In this document: positions 44,869-54,086 of the stretch, piece by piece
How positions within the stretch are numbered: position 1 is the stretch's first letter
Layout of the letters: each line of letters begins with the position of its first letter
Origin: Winkia neuii
GTDB lineage: Bacteria > Actinomycetota > Actinomycetes > Actinomycetales > Actinomycetaceae
Direction: 5' to 3'
NCBI RefSeq assembly: GCF_029011175.1
Contig: NZ_CP118946.1
Location: 992,001-1,056,000, forward strand
DNA: 64,000 nucleotides
The notes under the pieces: generated by a model
What the model saw: only the letters and a program-made list of their open reading frames with translations
Told to the model about the DNA's origin: nothing
Database searches by the model: none
Made by a program: the position numbers and the translations under genes

Positions 44869-45786
44869 ATGCATTCAGAATCTAAAAGGCTAAGTCTCGT
44901 GGCAGCAGCTGCACTGCTTGTCGTATCAGCGGTGTGGGGATCTACTTTCTTCATCATTAAGGACCTAGTAAGTATTATTCCGCCGTTAGATTTCCTAGGT
45001 GTGCGATTTTTCCTGGCAGGAGCCATAATAGCGATTTTTAGAATCGGCCCGCTCCTAAGGGTGAACTGGCGAGTTTGGCGAAGGGGAATGATTCTCGGCT
45101 TGTTTTACGGCCTAGCACAGGTTTGTCAGACTATCGGGTTGGGCTATACCCATGCCTCTGTATCGGGCTTTATCTCTGCAACTTACGTAGTGCTAACGCC
45201 CGTGGTTCTTTTCGCACTCTTCCGCACCCGCATACCACCGATTACCTGGCTGGCCGTCTTTCTTGCAACCGTCGCTTTGGGAGTGCTTAGCTTGCAAGGT
45301 CTGTCCGCCGGTACAGGGGAAGGGATCACCTTTATTGGAGCTCTGTTCTACGCGTTGCACATTGCTTTGATGGGGTACTGGGCCCCCAAGGGGAACCAGG
45401 TTGAGCTGGGCACGATACAGCTAATAACCCTCGGCATCTTCTGCACAATTTGCGCCTCTGGCGGTGGCATTGTGCTTCCCAGCGGAGGCAAGCAATGGTG
45501 CCAAATGCTGTATATGGTCATTTTTGCTGCGCTACTGGCTATCGTCACTCAAACCTGGGCGCAGTCACATATCAGCGCCACGGCTACAGCCTTGATTCTG
45601 ACTACGGAACCGTTCTTTGCGGCTGCATTCGCCATAGCTTTCGGGGGTGAAAAGTTCACCTTCCGTCTTGCTCTGGGAGGAGCGCTGATGATCATAGCGA
45701 TGGTTGTTTCAGAAATCGGCCCAAAGTGCAGTTATTCGCGGAATAAGTGGCGTAATTCGAAGGCTGTAGCGAAACAATCGGTATAG
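44869..45786 (+). CDS. EamA/DMT-family transporter
   Basis: 305 residues with ten hydrophobic segments in two repeats of five, the drug/metabolite transporter layout. The first repeat opens LLVVSAVWGSTFFIIKDL with the typical WGs.f motif and LDFLGVRFFLAGAII; the second ends TALILTTEPFFAAAFAIAFGGE, a hallmark of EamA proteins. These exporters handle amino acids, nucleobases or metabolites; the substrate is not deducible. A charged C-terminal tail follows the last helix. No strong ribosome-binding site before ATG 44869. Confidence 0.9.
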   Translation: MHSESKRLSLVAAAALLVVSAVWGSTFFIIKDLVSIIPPLDFLGVRFFLAGAIIAIFRIGPLLRVNWRVWRRGMILGLFYGLAQVCQTIGLGYTHASVSGFISATYVVLTPVVLFALFRTRIPPITWLAVFLATVALGVLSLQGLSAGTGEGITFIGALFYALHIALMGYWAPKGNQVELGTIQLITLGIFCTICASGGGIVLPSGGKQWCQMLYMVIFAALLAIVTQTWAQSHISATATALILTTEPFFAAAFAIAFGGEKFTFRLALGGALMIIAMVVSEIGPKCSYSRNKWRNSKAVAKQSV

Positions 45787-45837
45787 GCGGGTAGCGCCCG
45801 CACCTACCTAGTGCTGAGTGGATGAGAAGGAGCTTGG

Positions 45838-45880
45838 GGCTAAGCGGGCTGAATATGCGTGCAGCCTCCGCCGCTTAGCC
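45838..45880. terminator. Weak hairpin between convergent transporter and thioesterase genes
   Basis: GGCTAAGCGG (45838-45847) pairs with CCGCTTAGCC (45871-45880) across a 23-base loop. There is little T tract, but its place between two convergent stops suggests a shared terminator. Confidence 0.45.
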
Positions 45881-45882
45881 TC

Positions 45883-46284
45883 TCACCTTTCATCTATCGG
45901 GATAAAATGTCCGGTCATACGCCCGCAGGCTGTCAGTCGGTCATCTTCGTCATAGATCTTTACGGCATAGACTGCCTGGCTTTTGCCAATGCGAAGAGCG
46001 CTCGCTACCGCTTTCACCTTATTTGTGGTTGCGGGGCGAAGATGCGATACCGATAGCTCTGAGCCGACCGCTGCCATTCCCTTGGGAGCGGCATAGGCAG
46101 CTGCCAAAGAGGCGGCGGTTTCGACTAGGACTGCATTAGCTCCACCATGCAAGATCCCCATCGGCTGTGTGTTTCCGGCTATATCCATCTCTACTTCGGC
46201 GCGCTCGGCGGAGTAGCTAACAGGTTTTATTCCCATCCGCTCCATGAGCGTTCCGTCCCAGTTGGGTTCGTCTAATTCGTTCAT
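45883..46284 (-). CDS. PaaI-family hotdog thioesterase
   Basis: About 133 residues from ATG 46284 (MNELDEPNWDGTLMERMGIK); an in-frame TTG further up would overlap polA. Single hotdog domain that hydrolyses acyl-CoA thioesters. The family core ILHGGANAVLVETAASLAAA contains the helix-borne catalytic region, and VGSELSVSHLRPAT and GRMTGHFIP are the flanking strands. Substrate chain type unknown. Divergent from polA with only 19 bases between the start codons, so the two promoters must overlap coding or each other. Confidence 0.88.
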   Translation of the reverse strand: MNELDEPNWDGTLMERMGIKPVSYSAERAEVEMDIAGNTQPMGILHGGANAVLVETAASLAAAYAAPKGMAAVGSELSVSHLRPATTNKVKAVASALRIGKSQAVYAVKIYDEDDRLTACGRMTGHFIPIDER

Positions 46285-46303
46285 AGCTAATAGGCTTTCA
46301 TAT

Positions 46304-48970
46304 GTGAGCAAGCAACGCCTACTTCTTCTAGATGGTCATTCGGTGGCCTTTCGCGCCTTTTTCGCCCTCCCCGCAGAGAATTTCCAAACTGCGACGGGCC
46401 AGCACACTAACGCGATTTACGGTTTTACTTCGATGCTAGTGAGAATGCTGCAGGAGGAGCAGCCCGATTACGTCGCCGTAGCTTTTGACGTCTCCAGGAG
46501 GTCTTTCCGGACGCGGGTTTATGAGGATTACAAGGCCGGCAGAGCTGAGACGCCTTCTGAGTTCAAGAATCAGATTCCCCTGATAAAAGAGGTCCTAGAG
46601 GCAATTGGGATCCGGTGGTTTGAGAAGGAAGACTACGAGGCTGACGACATCATTGCGACATTCGCGCGGATGGGGCGCGAGGACGGACTAGAGGTACTTA
46701 TCTCCTCAGGAGACAGGGATGCCTTCCAGCTGATCACTGATCAGGTAACCGTGCTCTATCCGGGCAAATCGATGTCGGATCTTAGGCGAATGACGCCCGC
46801 CGCTGTGGAGGAAAAATACGGGCTGCCGCCTGAGCGCTACCCACACCTTGCTGCGTTGGTGGGCGAAAGTGCAGACCATCTTCCAGGAGTACCTGGGGTA
46901 GGTCCGAAGACGGCTGCGGGATGGATCAATAAATATGACGGTCTTGAGGGCGTTTTGGAAAATGCTGACAAGATTGGAGGGAAACGTGGGCAGGCGTTGC
47001 GTGAGCACGTTGCCGATGTCAGGCGAAATAGGCAGCTTAACCGGCTCGTTGATGATCTGGATCTTGGGGTAGGTATTTCAGATCTGAAAATGGCGCCCGC
47101 CGATGCGAAAGAAATTACTCGTCTTTTCGACACGCTAGAGTTCAACAGATTACGCTTGAAAGTCCTTGATGCAATAGGCGAGGGCGCTGAAGTTGAAGAG
47201 GCGAAGCCGCTTAGTGAATTGGAGATAGTCCTTTCCTCTGACTTGCAAGGGGGGATTAAGGAGTGGCTTACGAATTTGTCCCCTGACATTCCTGTTGGCA
47301 TCGCCGTGACGGGAATTCGTCAACCCGGTAGAGGCGAGGTAGATAAGCTTGCGCTCTGCCAAGGAGAGAAGGCTGTCCAGGTAGATATTGCTGATCTATC
47401 AGAGGCTGAATTTGCCGTTTTGAGGGATTGGTTCGAACACCCGACTGTGCCTCTGGTTGCCTCTGATGGGAAGGGGCTGGCACACGCGCTGAAGGGGAGT
47501 GGCATCAAGCTTGGGTCCCTCAGCTCGGATGTGCAGCTCGCAGCGTATCTTTGCAAGCCGGACGCTCGTTCATATGAGACCGCGCTTCTAGCTAGCTTGT
47601 ACCTGAAGCGTGAAATAGAAGCTGCTCCAAGGCAGGAGGGACTGCTTCAGATTCCTGGCGAAATCGACGATGCCCTAGCCGAGGAAGCACGGACAATCGG
47701 CGACCTCTTCGCGCCCCTAAACGATCAGTTGCGTTCCCGAGATGCTGTTGATCTGATGAACGATCTGGAGTTGCCGATTCAGCGCCTGCTAGGGCAGATG
47801 GAAGATGTCGGCATCGCAATGGATCTTGATGAGCTCGCAACTCAATACGATTCGCTTAGTGCTGAGGTAGACCAGTTGGCGGAAGATGCCTTTGCAGCGA
47901 TCGGTCATAAAGTTAATCTTTCCAGTCCTAAGCAATTGCAGGTCGTCTTATTCGACGAATTAGACATGCCGAAGACTCGTAAGACAAAGACGGGCTACAC
48001 CACTAACGCAGAAGCTTTGGCAGAACTATTTGCGAAAACTCATCACCCATTCTTAGAGGCACTTCTTGCGCATCGCGATCGCATTAAGCTCCGTCAGACC
48101 GTGGAGGGGCTGCGGAAAGCGGTCCAGGAAGATGGGCGCATTCACACTACGTTCCAGCAAACAGTCGCTGCTACCGGTCGCCTGTCGTCGACGGAGCCTA
48201 ACTTGCAGAATGTTCCTGCCCGTACGCCTATGGGAATGGCTATCAGAGGCGCGTTTATTCCGGGAACCGGATATGAGTCACTCTTGACTGCGGATTACTC
48301 GCAGATTGAGATGCGACTAATGGCGCATATGTCAGGTGATGCGGCACTATTGGAAGCTTTTGCGGAGGGCGAGGATATCCACCGCACCATGGCGGCGATG
48401 GTTTTCGGAACTGCTGCTGAGGACGTAACTCCGGCCCAGCGCTCCCAAGTTAAGGCAACTTCCTATGGTCTCGCGTACGGACTATCTGCATATGGCCTAT
48501 CCAGACAATTGGGAATCGACGTGCCCGCGGCGTCCGCACTAAGGGATAGGTATTTCGAACGTTTTGGTGGCATACACGAATACCTAGAGTCGTTGGTTCG
48601 TGCTGCCCGCAAGGATGGGTACACGCAAACCATTCTTGGTCGCCGCCGGTATCTGCCGGATTTAACTTCGAGTAACAGGCAGCGGCGGGAAATGGCAGAG
48701 CGGGCGGCCTTAAACGCTCCCATTCAGGGATCGGCAGCAGACATTATCAAGCTGGCCATGTTAAAGGTACATGAAGCCTTGGAACAGCAATCTCTTCGCT
48801 CGAGGGTACTGCTACAGGTACATGACGAACTAGTGGTAGAAGTTTTCCCTGGTGAAGGAGAGAAGGTAGCGGAATTGATCAGGCAGGCGATGGCTGAACC
48901 TATCAAGCTTGACGTTGCTCTTGAAGTCTCGGAAGGGAGAGGGCCAACCTGGCGAGATGCAGCTCACTAA
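46304..48970 (+). CDS. polA: DNA polymerase I
   Basis: 888 residues from GTG 46304 (SKQRLLLLDGHSVAFRAFFA). The N-terminal 5'-3' exonuclease has FDVSRRSFR, YEADDIIATFARM and VGESADHLPGVPGVGPKTA. The middle 3'-5' exonuclease-like domain lacks the usual acidic triad (for example PVGIAVTG rather than DTET), as in other actinobacterial Pol I. The polymerase domain has motif A LTADYSQIEMRLMAH, motif B RSQVKATSYGLAYG and motif C LLQVHDELVVEV. Works in Okazaki-fragment processing and gap repair. Followed by rpsA, as in mycobacteria. Confidence 0.95.
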   Translation: MSKQRLLLLDGHSVAFRAFFALPAENFQTATGQHTNAIYGFTSMLVRMLQEEQPDYVAVAFDVSRRSFRTRVYEDYKAGRAETPSEFKNQIPLIKEVLEAIGIRWFEKEDYEADDIIATFARMGREDGLEVLISSGDRDAFQLITDQVTVLYPGKSMSDLRRMTPAAVEEKYGLPPERYPHLAALVGESADHLPGVPGVGPKTAAGWINKYDGLEGVLENADKIGGKRGQALREHVADVRRNRQLNRLVDDLDLGVGISDLKMAPADAKEITRLFDTLEFNRLRLKVLDAIGEGAEVEEAKPLSELEIVLSSDLQGGIKEWLTNLSPDIPVGIAVTGIRQPGRGEVDKLALCQGEKAVQVDIADLSEAEFAVLRDWFEHPTVPLVASDGKGLAHALKGSGIKLGSLSSDVQLAAYLCKPDARSYETALLASLYLKREIEAAPRQEGLLQIPGEIDDALAEEARTIGDLFAPLNDQLRSRDAVDLMNDLELPIQRLLGQMEDVGIAMDLDELATQYDSLSAEVDQLAEDAFAAIGHKVNLSSPKQLQVVLFDELDMPKTRKTKTGYTTNAEALAELFAKTHHPFLEALLAHRDRIKLRQTVEGLRKAVQEDGRIHTTFQQTVAATGRLSSTEPNLQNVPARTPMGMAIRGAFIPGTGYESLLTADYSQIEMRLMAHMSGDAALLEAFAEGEDIHRTMAAMVFGTAAEDVTPAQRSQVKATSYGLAYGLSAYGLSRQLGIDVPAASALRDRYFERFGGIHEYLESLVRAARKDGYTQTILGRRRYLPDLTSSNRQRREMAERAALNAPIQGSAADIIKLAMLKVHEALEQQSLRSRVLLQVHDELVVEVFPGEGEKVAELIRQAMAEPIKLDVALEVSEGRGPTWRDAAH

Positions 48971-48979
48971 CGGCTTCAA

Positions 48980-49008
48980 TTGACGAAATGGCGGGCATTC
49001 ATGCTAAT
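48980..49008 (+). promoter_or_regulatory. Promoter of rpsA
   Basis: -35 TTGACG (48980-48985) and -10 GCTAAT (49003-49008) with a 17-base spacer, followed by a leader of about 60 bases to the rpsA ATG at 49078. Confidence 0.65.
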
Positions 49009-49077
49009 CTGAACAGCGGTGTGTTTTAGCACCATGTCCATATTGTCAATCTGTCCATTTCGGAGTCTATAAACCAT

Positions 49078-50550
49078 ATGACTACCCCTAGCAAGCCGCA
49101 GATCGAGCAGGTCGCGGTAAACGACATCGGGTCTGAAGAAGACCTACTCGCCGCAATCGACGAGACGATCAAGTACTTCAACGATGGCGACATCGTCGAA
49201 GGCACTGTTGTAAAGGTCGACCGAGACGAGGTTCTCCTCGATATCGGTTACAAGACTGAAGGCGTAATTCTTACGCGCGAACTATCAATTAAGCATGACG
49301 TTGATCCCGATGACGTTGTTGCAGTAGGGGACCAGATTGAGGCCCTTGTTCTTCAGAAGGAAGACAAGGAAGGCCGCCTGCTTCTATCCAAGAAGCGCGC
49401 CCAGTACGAGCGCGCTTGGGGCTCCATCGAGAAGATCAAGCAGGAAGATGGCGTCGTCACTGGTACTGTCATCGAGGTTGTCAAGGGCGGCCTGATTGTA
49501 GACATCGGTCTGCGCGGCTTCCTCCCGGCCTCTTTGGTAGAGATGCGTCGTGTGCGTGACCTGCAGCCTTACGTAGGTCGCGAGATCGAGGCTAAGATCA
49601 TTGAACTAGACAAGAACCGCAACAATGTCGTCCTGTCTCGCCGCGCATGGCTTGAGCAGACCCAGTCTGAGGTTCGCTCTTCCTTCCTGCAGACTTTGCA
49701 GAAGGGCCAGATTCGCAACGGCGTCGTCTCCTCTATCGTCAACTTCGGTGCGTTCGTCGATCTGGGCGGCGTAGACGGCCTGGTCCACGTGTCGGAGCTG
49801 TCTTGGAAGCACATCGATCACCCGTCCGAGGTCGTCGAGGTTGGCCAGCCTGTAACCGTCGAGGTGCTGGATGTCGACATGGATCGCGAACGCGTGTCCC
49901 TGTCCCTGAAGGCTACTCAGGAAGATCCGTGGCAGGCATTTGCCCGCACCCACGCCATTGGCCAGGTCGTTCCGGGCAAGGTCACCAAGCTTGTTCCCTT
50001 CGGTGCGTTTGTCCGCGTCGAAGATGGCATCGAGGGTCTTGTGCACATTTCCGAGCTGGCGGTGCGCCATGTTGACCTACCCGATCAGGTCGTCAAGGTT
50101 GGCGAGGAGATCTTCGTCAAGGTAATTGACATTGATCTAGACCGTCGTCGCATCTCGCTGTCGCTGAAGCAGGCCAACGAGGGTGTGGATCCGAACTCTG
50201 AAGATTTCGATCCGTCGCTGTACGGTATGGCTGCCGAATACGACGAAGAGGGTAACTACAAGTACCCCGAGGGCTTCGATCCTGAGACTAACGAGTGGCT
50301 TGAGGGCTACGAGGCTCAGCGCGAAGCCTGGGAGAATGAGTACGCCGCGGCACAGTCCCGCTGGGAGGCTCACAAGGCTCAGGTCGCTAAGGCTCTCGAA
50401 GCCGATCGCGAAGCTGCCGCTGAGGCTCCGATCGAGGAAACCGCTTCTTATTCCTCCAGCGCTGATGACGCAGCGCCGGCGGACAACGGCGGTACTCTAG
50501 CTTCCGACGAGGCGCTTGCTGCGCTCCGCGAGAAGCTGACTAACAACTAG
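49078..50550 (+). CDS. rpsA: 30S ribosomal protein S1
   Basis: 490 residues with four S1 RNA-binding domains starting near residues 38 (GDIVEGTVVKVDRDEVLLDI), 125 (GVVTGTVIEVVKGGLIVDI), 210 (RNGVVSSIVNFGAFVDLGG) and 295 (PGKVTKLVPFGAFVRVEDG). Domains 3 and 4 carry the classic FGAFV signature. A long acidic C-terminal tail (from about 375), rich in Glu, Ala and Tyr, is typical of actinobacterial S1, which has four rather than six repeats. It binds mRNA during initiation. Codon choice is markedly richer in GTC/CGC/AAG than in neighbours, as expected for a highly expressed gene. Confidence 0.97.
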   Translation: MTTPSKPQIEQVAVNDIGSEEDLLAAIDETIKYFNDGDIVEGTVVKVDRDEVLLDIGYKTEGVILTRELSIKHDVDPDDVVAVGDQIEALVLQKEDKEGRLLLSKKRAQYERAWGSIEKIKQEDGVVTGTVIEVVKGGLIVDIGLRGFLPASLVEMRRVRDLQPYVGREIEAKIIELDKNRNNVVLSRRAWLEQTQSEVRSSFLQTLQKGQIRNGVVSSIVNFGAFVDLGGVDGLVHVSELSWKHIDHPSEVVEVGQPVTVEVLDVDMDRERVSLSLKATQEDPWQAFARTHAIGQVVPGKVTKLVPFGAFVRVEDGIEGLVHISELAVRHVDLPDQVVKVGEEIFVKVIDIDLDRRRISLSLKQANEGVDPNSEDFDPSLYGMAAEYDEEGNYKYPEGFDPETNEWLEGYEAQREAWENEYAAAQSRWEAHKAQVAKALEADREAAAEAPIEETASYSSSADDAAPADNGGTLASDEALAALREKLTNN

Positions 50551-50560
50551 TCTTAGATAG

Positions 50561-50592
50561 AAGGCCCCGGACTTACGGTCCGGGGCCTTTTT
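50561..50592 (+). terminator. Terminator of rpsA
   Basis: 12-base arms (50561-50572 and 50578-50589) around TTACG, ending in a T run; it starts 11 bases after the stop. Confidence 0.92.
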
Positions 50593-50896
50593 GTATGTAT
50601 TCCAAACCTTGAGATATACAAGAATGATTTTCTAATCAGAAATAGGCTACTGGATTCTAGGGCGCATGTTTACTTCCGATGGAGGGAAAGTGGTGCAAAT
50701 ATGCGAATTCTCTACGATGGATGCGGCAAAGATTTTGGGTAATCATATGAATGGTTTACCCGAATGTAGGGCGCATTAAGGGATTTGCCTGCTATGGGTA
50801 TGTGTAAACTAATGGAAAAGTAAACGGCATGTAAATATCGTTACTTTTTGTGCGGATGTATTCCGATTTTTTGTCCCCTATTTGATTGGACCACAC
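50593..50896 (+). promoter_or_regulatory. Upstream region of the subtilase with a GTAAAC repeat cluster
   Basis: A 304-base gene-free region. GTAAAC at 50804-50809 and 50820-50825, GTAAAT at 50831-50836 and GTTAC at 50840-50844 form a cluster within 41 bases, 53 to 93 bases before the ATG. AGGGCGCAT also occurs twice (near 50659 and 50768). I read it as a regulated promoter region for the protease; the regulator is unknown. Confidence 0.45.
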
Positions 50897-53143
50897 ATGA
50901 GCAGAATGAGCTCCCACAGGGCACTCCGGATGATGACCGGTACTATGGCGGTTATGTCGGTGTCCCTTCTTGGAATCGGGGCGGCGACTCCGACTTTTGC
51001 TGCGGACCAGCCTGTTATTGCTGCTGATCAGAAAACCGACAGGGTTATGAATTATGCGGTCAACCTGAACCGCGATGCGTCACGCGCACAACTAGATGAA
51101 GCAGTTAACCGAGCAAATGGGCTAGGTAAGGTTCTGGCTCAGTATCCAGAAATCAATACTTTCTTTGTGCAGGCATCGGCAAAGGATTTTGCAGCGAAGT
51201 ATGCGAAAGAGCTTACTGCTGCCGGAATAGGCCTGCACTCCGTAGGACCTACTCGAACGAAGGAGGTTTCTGGCAAGGAGGTAGTGGTTCCGAAGCCAAA
51301 TGGCGCAACTGGTGATCGAGCGGCTTCCTACGCAGCCGAGTCGGAAAGCCAATTCGTTGCAGAACGAAATTTTCAGTCTGATCCGGATACTCCTAAAGCG
51401 TGGGGTATAGCGGCGACTGGCGCGGATGAAGCTGCGAAGGTAGATGTAAAACTAGCCCCTGTTACAGTCGGGGTCATCGACTCGGGCATTGAAGGCGGCC
51501 ACAAGGACCTGAAGGATCAGATCGATGCCTCTAAGTCCGTCGGTTGCAGCACGAATGGTGTCGCCGATACCAGTTACGAGGCATGGCAGCCTGATGATAC
51601 TCCCGGATCAGACCACGGTACCCACGTTGCTGGCACCATTGGGGCAGCGACAAACGGAGTAGGGGTCGAGGGCGTAGCACCTAAGGCTCGTCTAGCTGCG
51701 GTCAAGGTCGTGAACCGCGATGGCTCTATCTATCCCGAATATGCCTCGTGTGGCTTTATGTGGGCCGGCCATCAGGGATTCGACGTAACAAATAACTCCT
51801 ACTACGTTGACCCGTGGGAATACTGGGTTCCTTCCGAAGGAAATCAGGCGGCAGGCCTTGAAGCGGTAACTAGGGCGGTGAAGTTCTCGCAGACACAGGG
51901 AGTACTAAATATTGCTGCTGCGGGTAACTCCAATGCAGATCTAGACAATGTGAAAGTCGATAACGGCTCGCCAAACGATAATGGTGACGAGAACATCATT
52001 GAGAATCGAAATGTTGAAGGCGGTTTGGATATCCCGGCCATGTTGCCCGGAGTCGTCACCGTTTCGGCAGTTGGTTTGGAGCCTGAACCGGGCAAGCGGA
52101 AGGCAGATCTGTCGAAGGTTGATCCGAAAACCGCCAAGCTACGCAGGGCTTATTTCTCGAACTATGGTGCGACAAATGTTGATGTGGCTGCCCCCGGCGT
52201 AGACATTTACTCCACGGTTTCTAAGGCGGCCTCCGGTGGGAAAGAATACGATACCTTCTCCGGAACCTCGATGGCTTCGCCACATACGGCAGGTGTAGCT
52301 GCTCTATTGCGGGCAGTGAACCCAACCCTAACTGCCGACGAGGCGGCAGGGCTCTTGAAGAAGCACGCTAAGAAGGCCTACAACCGTCTAGAGACTCCTG
52401 CAGAAGAACTCGCGCGTGTGTCTGCTCGAAATAGAGGAGCCGTCACGCTCTCTGAAGTGGGACAGACTCCTGCAGAGAAGGAATACCGTGGCAACGGGTT
52501 TATTAGCGCACTGTCTGCTGTACTGGACGACCAGCCGGCCCCAACTATCAATGAGGTTGAGTACTCCACAGACGGGACCCATTGGGCTCCACTTGCCGGT
52601 GCCAAGATCGATAAGGACTTCAAGATTCGTGTACATGTGACCGGCCCAGCTACCGAGATAAACGCTTCTGTTTCCGGGACCAAGTTCGCATTCTCTAAGA
52701 GCGCTGACGGTGCGTTTGATGGCGATTACTGGGTTGAATCCGATCAGTATCAAGCGAAGGATTTCGCCAAAGATGCTTCTTTGAAGATCACCGCCAACGG
52801 TAGAAATAACGATGAGAGGGCAAATGACGACGCCTCGGGTGAAGTTACCTTCTCGGTAGAGGTTCCCTCCCCCAAGGCTGAACCAACTAAACCTGCCACG
52901 CCAGCGGAACCTGCCGTGCCTGGCAAGGGCGGGAAGGAAGACACCGCCAAAGAAGGTGCCTCCAGGAAAGACAAAGAAGGTGCCTCCAGGAAAGACAAGG
53001 TAGAAAACCGTACGCAGGTTGTCCATAAGACTCGTCAGTCGTTGAGCGCTACGGGTGTAGCCGGTGACGCGTTGGGAATTCTTTCGGTTGGACTTCTCGC
53101 TTTGGGATCGACGTTAGCTCTTCGTCGTACCAGCAAGAAGTAG
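50897..53143 (+). CDS. Secreted subtilisin-like serine protease (S8) with sortase-type C-terminal anchor
   Basis: 748 residues from ATG 50897. The signal peptide ends around PTFAADQ. The catalytic triad is visible: Asp in VGVIDSGIEGGHKDLK (about 194), His in DHGTHVAGTIGA (about 243) and Ser in FSGTSMASPHTAGVAALL (about 458). An inhibitor-like propeptide (residues 50-150, YAVNLNRDASRAQLDEA...) precedes it. A beta-rich domain follows (about 560-660), then a Pro/Lys/Glu-rich spacer and the C-terminus LSATG, a hydrophobic helix and RRTSKK. This matches a cell-wall sorting signal with LSATG in place of LPxTG. Likely a surface protease. A 24-base tandem repeat lies in the spacer. Confidence 0.93.
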   Translation: MSRMSSHRALRMMTGTMAVMSVSLLGIGAATPTFAADQPVIAADQKTDRVMNYAVNLNRDASRAQLDEAVNRANGLGKVLAQYPEINTFFVQASAKDFAAKYAKELTAAGIGLHSVGPTRTKEVSGKEVVVPKPNGATGDRAASYAAESESQFVAERNFQSDPDTPKAWGIAATGADEAAKVDVKLAPVTVGVIDSGIEGGHKDLKDQIDASKSVGCSTNGVADTSYEAWQPDDTPGSDHGTHVAGTIGAATNGVGVEGVAPKARLAAVKVVNRDGSIYPEYASCGFMWAGHQGFDVTNNSYYVDPWEYWVPSEGNQAAGLEAVTRAVKFSQTQGVLNIAAAGNSNADLDNVKVDNGSPNDNGDENIIENRNVEGGLDIPAMLPGVVTVSAVGLEPEPGKRKADLSKVDPKTAKLRRAYFSNYGATNVDVAAPGVDIYSTVSKAASGGKEYDTFSGTSMASPHTAGVAALLRAVNPTLTADEAAGLLKKHAKKAYNRLETPAEELARVSARNRGAVTLSEVGQTPAEKEYRGNGFISALSAVLDDQPAPTINEVEYSTDGTHWAPLAGAKIDKDFKIRVHVTGPATEINASVSGTKFAFSKSADGAFDGDYWVESDQYQAKDFAKDASLKITANGRNNDERANDDASGEVTFSVEVPSPKAEPTKPATPAEPAVPGKGGKEDTAKEGASRKDKEGASRKDKVENRTQVVHKTRQSLSATGVAGDALGILSVGLLALGSTLALRRTSKK
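52951..52998 (+). repeat. Two exact copies of a 24-base unit in the subtilase gene
   Basis: 52951-52974 and 52975-52998 are identical and encode two copies of EGASRKDK in the wall-spanning spacer. The unit length keeps the frame, so copy number can vary without disrupting the protein. Confidence 0.9.
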
Positions 53144-53161
53144 AACTTCAACTAATCTGGT

Positions 53162-53189
53162 GTGGCGCTCCACTTAGGTGGGGCGCCAC
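53162..53189 (+). terminator. Terminator of the subtilase gene
   Basis: 12-base arms (53162-53173 and 53178-53189, one G-T pair) around TTAG, followed by a short CTCCTTT tail. Confidence 0.75.
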
Positions 53190-53330
53190 GCTCCTTTAAA
53201 GTGTGGTTAGTTGAGTGAAAGGCGAAACGTTAGAAGCATTGAGCTAGCCGTGGTAATTTCGAGGGTGGCTTTACTTCCAACAAATGCTCCCGCGCTCAGA
53301 AGGCGCACTGGCAATCAGAAAGTAGGATAC

Positions 53331-54086
53331 ATGCGCCTAGTTGCATTCGATCTGGATGATACTTTGGCTCCTTCCAAGTCACCTTTGTCCCCCAAGATGG
53401 CTGAGGTATTAGAGCGACTATTAGAGCGTGTAGAGGTTGCGGTCATTTCTGGCGGTCGTTTTGAACAATTTGATAGCCAGTTGATCTCTAACCTGGGTTC
53501 GGGATGCGACCTTAGGAAGTTGCATCTATTGCCTACGTGTGGGACCCGCTACTACCGCTACAACGGTGAATGGGAGCTCATTTATGCTTTTGATCTTTCG
53601 GAGGACGCCAGGGATAAAGCTGTTGCTTCCATTGAGGACAATGCCAAGAGACTCGGCCTGTGGGAGGGCCGCACCTGGGGGCCTCGAATTGAAGATAGAG
53701 GTTCCCAGATCACTTTCTCCGCTCTTGGGCAGAATGCGCCAATTGCAGAAAAGCGGGCGTGGGACCCGACTGGAGAGAAGAAGGCAAAATTAGCAGCAGC
53801 TTTGGCCCCGATACTTAGTGAGTTAGAAGTTCGTTCGGGAGGATCCACCAGCGTTGACATCACGCTAAAAGGAGTCGACAAAGCATACGGAATGAATAAG
53901 CTCATTGAGCATACGGGTATTCCTAAAGAGGAGATGGTTTTCGTAGGGGACCGGCTTGATGAAGGCGGAAATGATTACCCGGTGATTTCCACGGGTATTA
54001 AATGCGTAAGTGTGACTGGTCCTGAGGATACCTGTCGTTGGATTGACCGTTTTATTACAACCTGCGACGCAGCGCCCACATGCTGA
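53331..54086 (+). CDS. HAD-IIB family phosphatase (phosphomannomutase-like fold)
   Basis: 251 residues from ATG 53331 (MRLVAFDLDDTLAPSKSPLS); the longer upstream frame has no family character. Motif I is FDLDDTLA, motif II VISGGR, and motif IV VFVGDRLDEGGNDYPV. The cap segment around THITLKG-type DITLKGVDKAYGMNKL matches class IIB HADs of the sugar-phosphatase and eukaryotic-type phosphomannomutase group. Either a phosphatase or a mutase acting on a sugar phosphate; the sequence does not decide. Overlaps the convergent SpoU gene by 32 bases. Confidence 0.85.
   Translation: MRLVAFDLDDTLAPSKSPLSPKMAEVLERLLERVEVAVISGGRFEQFDSQLISNLGSGCDLRKLHLLPTCGTRYYRYNGEWELIYAFDLSEDARDKAVASIEDNAKRLGLWEGRTWGPRIEDRGSQITFSALGQNAPIAEKRAWDPTGEKKAKLAAALAPILSELEVRSGGSTSVDITLKGVDKAYGMNKLIEHTGIPKEEMVFVGDRLDEGGNDYPVISTGIKCVSVTGPEDTCRWIDRFITTCDAAPTC

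Noticed and set aside
52951-52998. The 24-base tandem repeat as a CRISPR-like or mobile repeat
   Set aside because: Two in-frame copies in a low-complexity wall spacer; ordinary slippage explains them.
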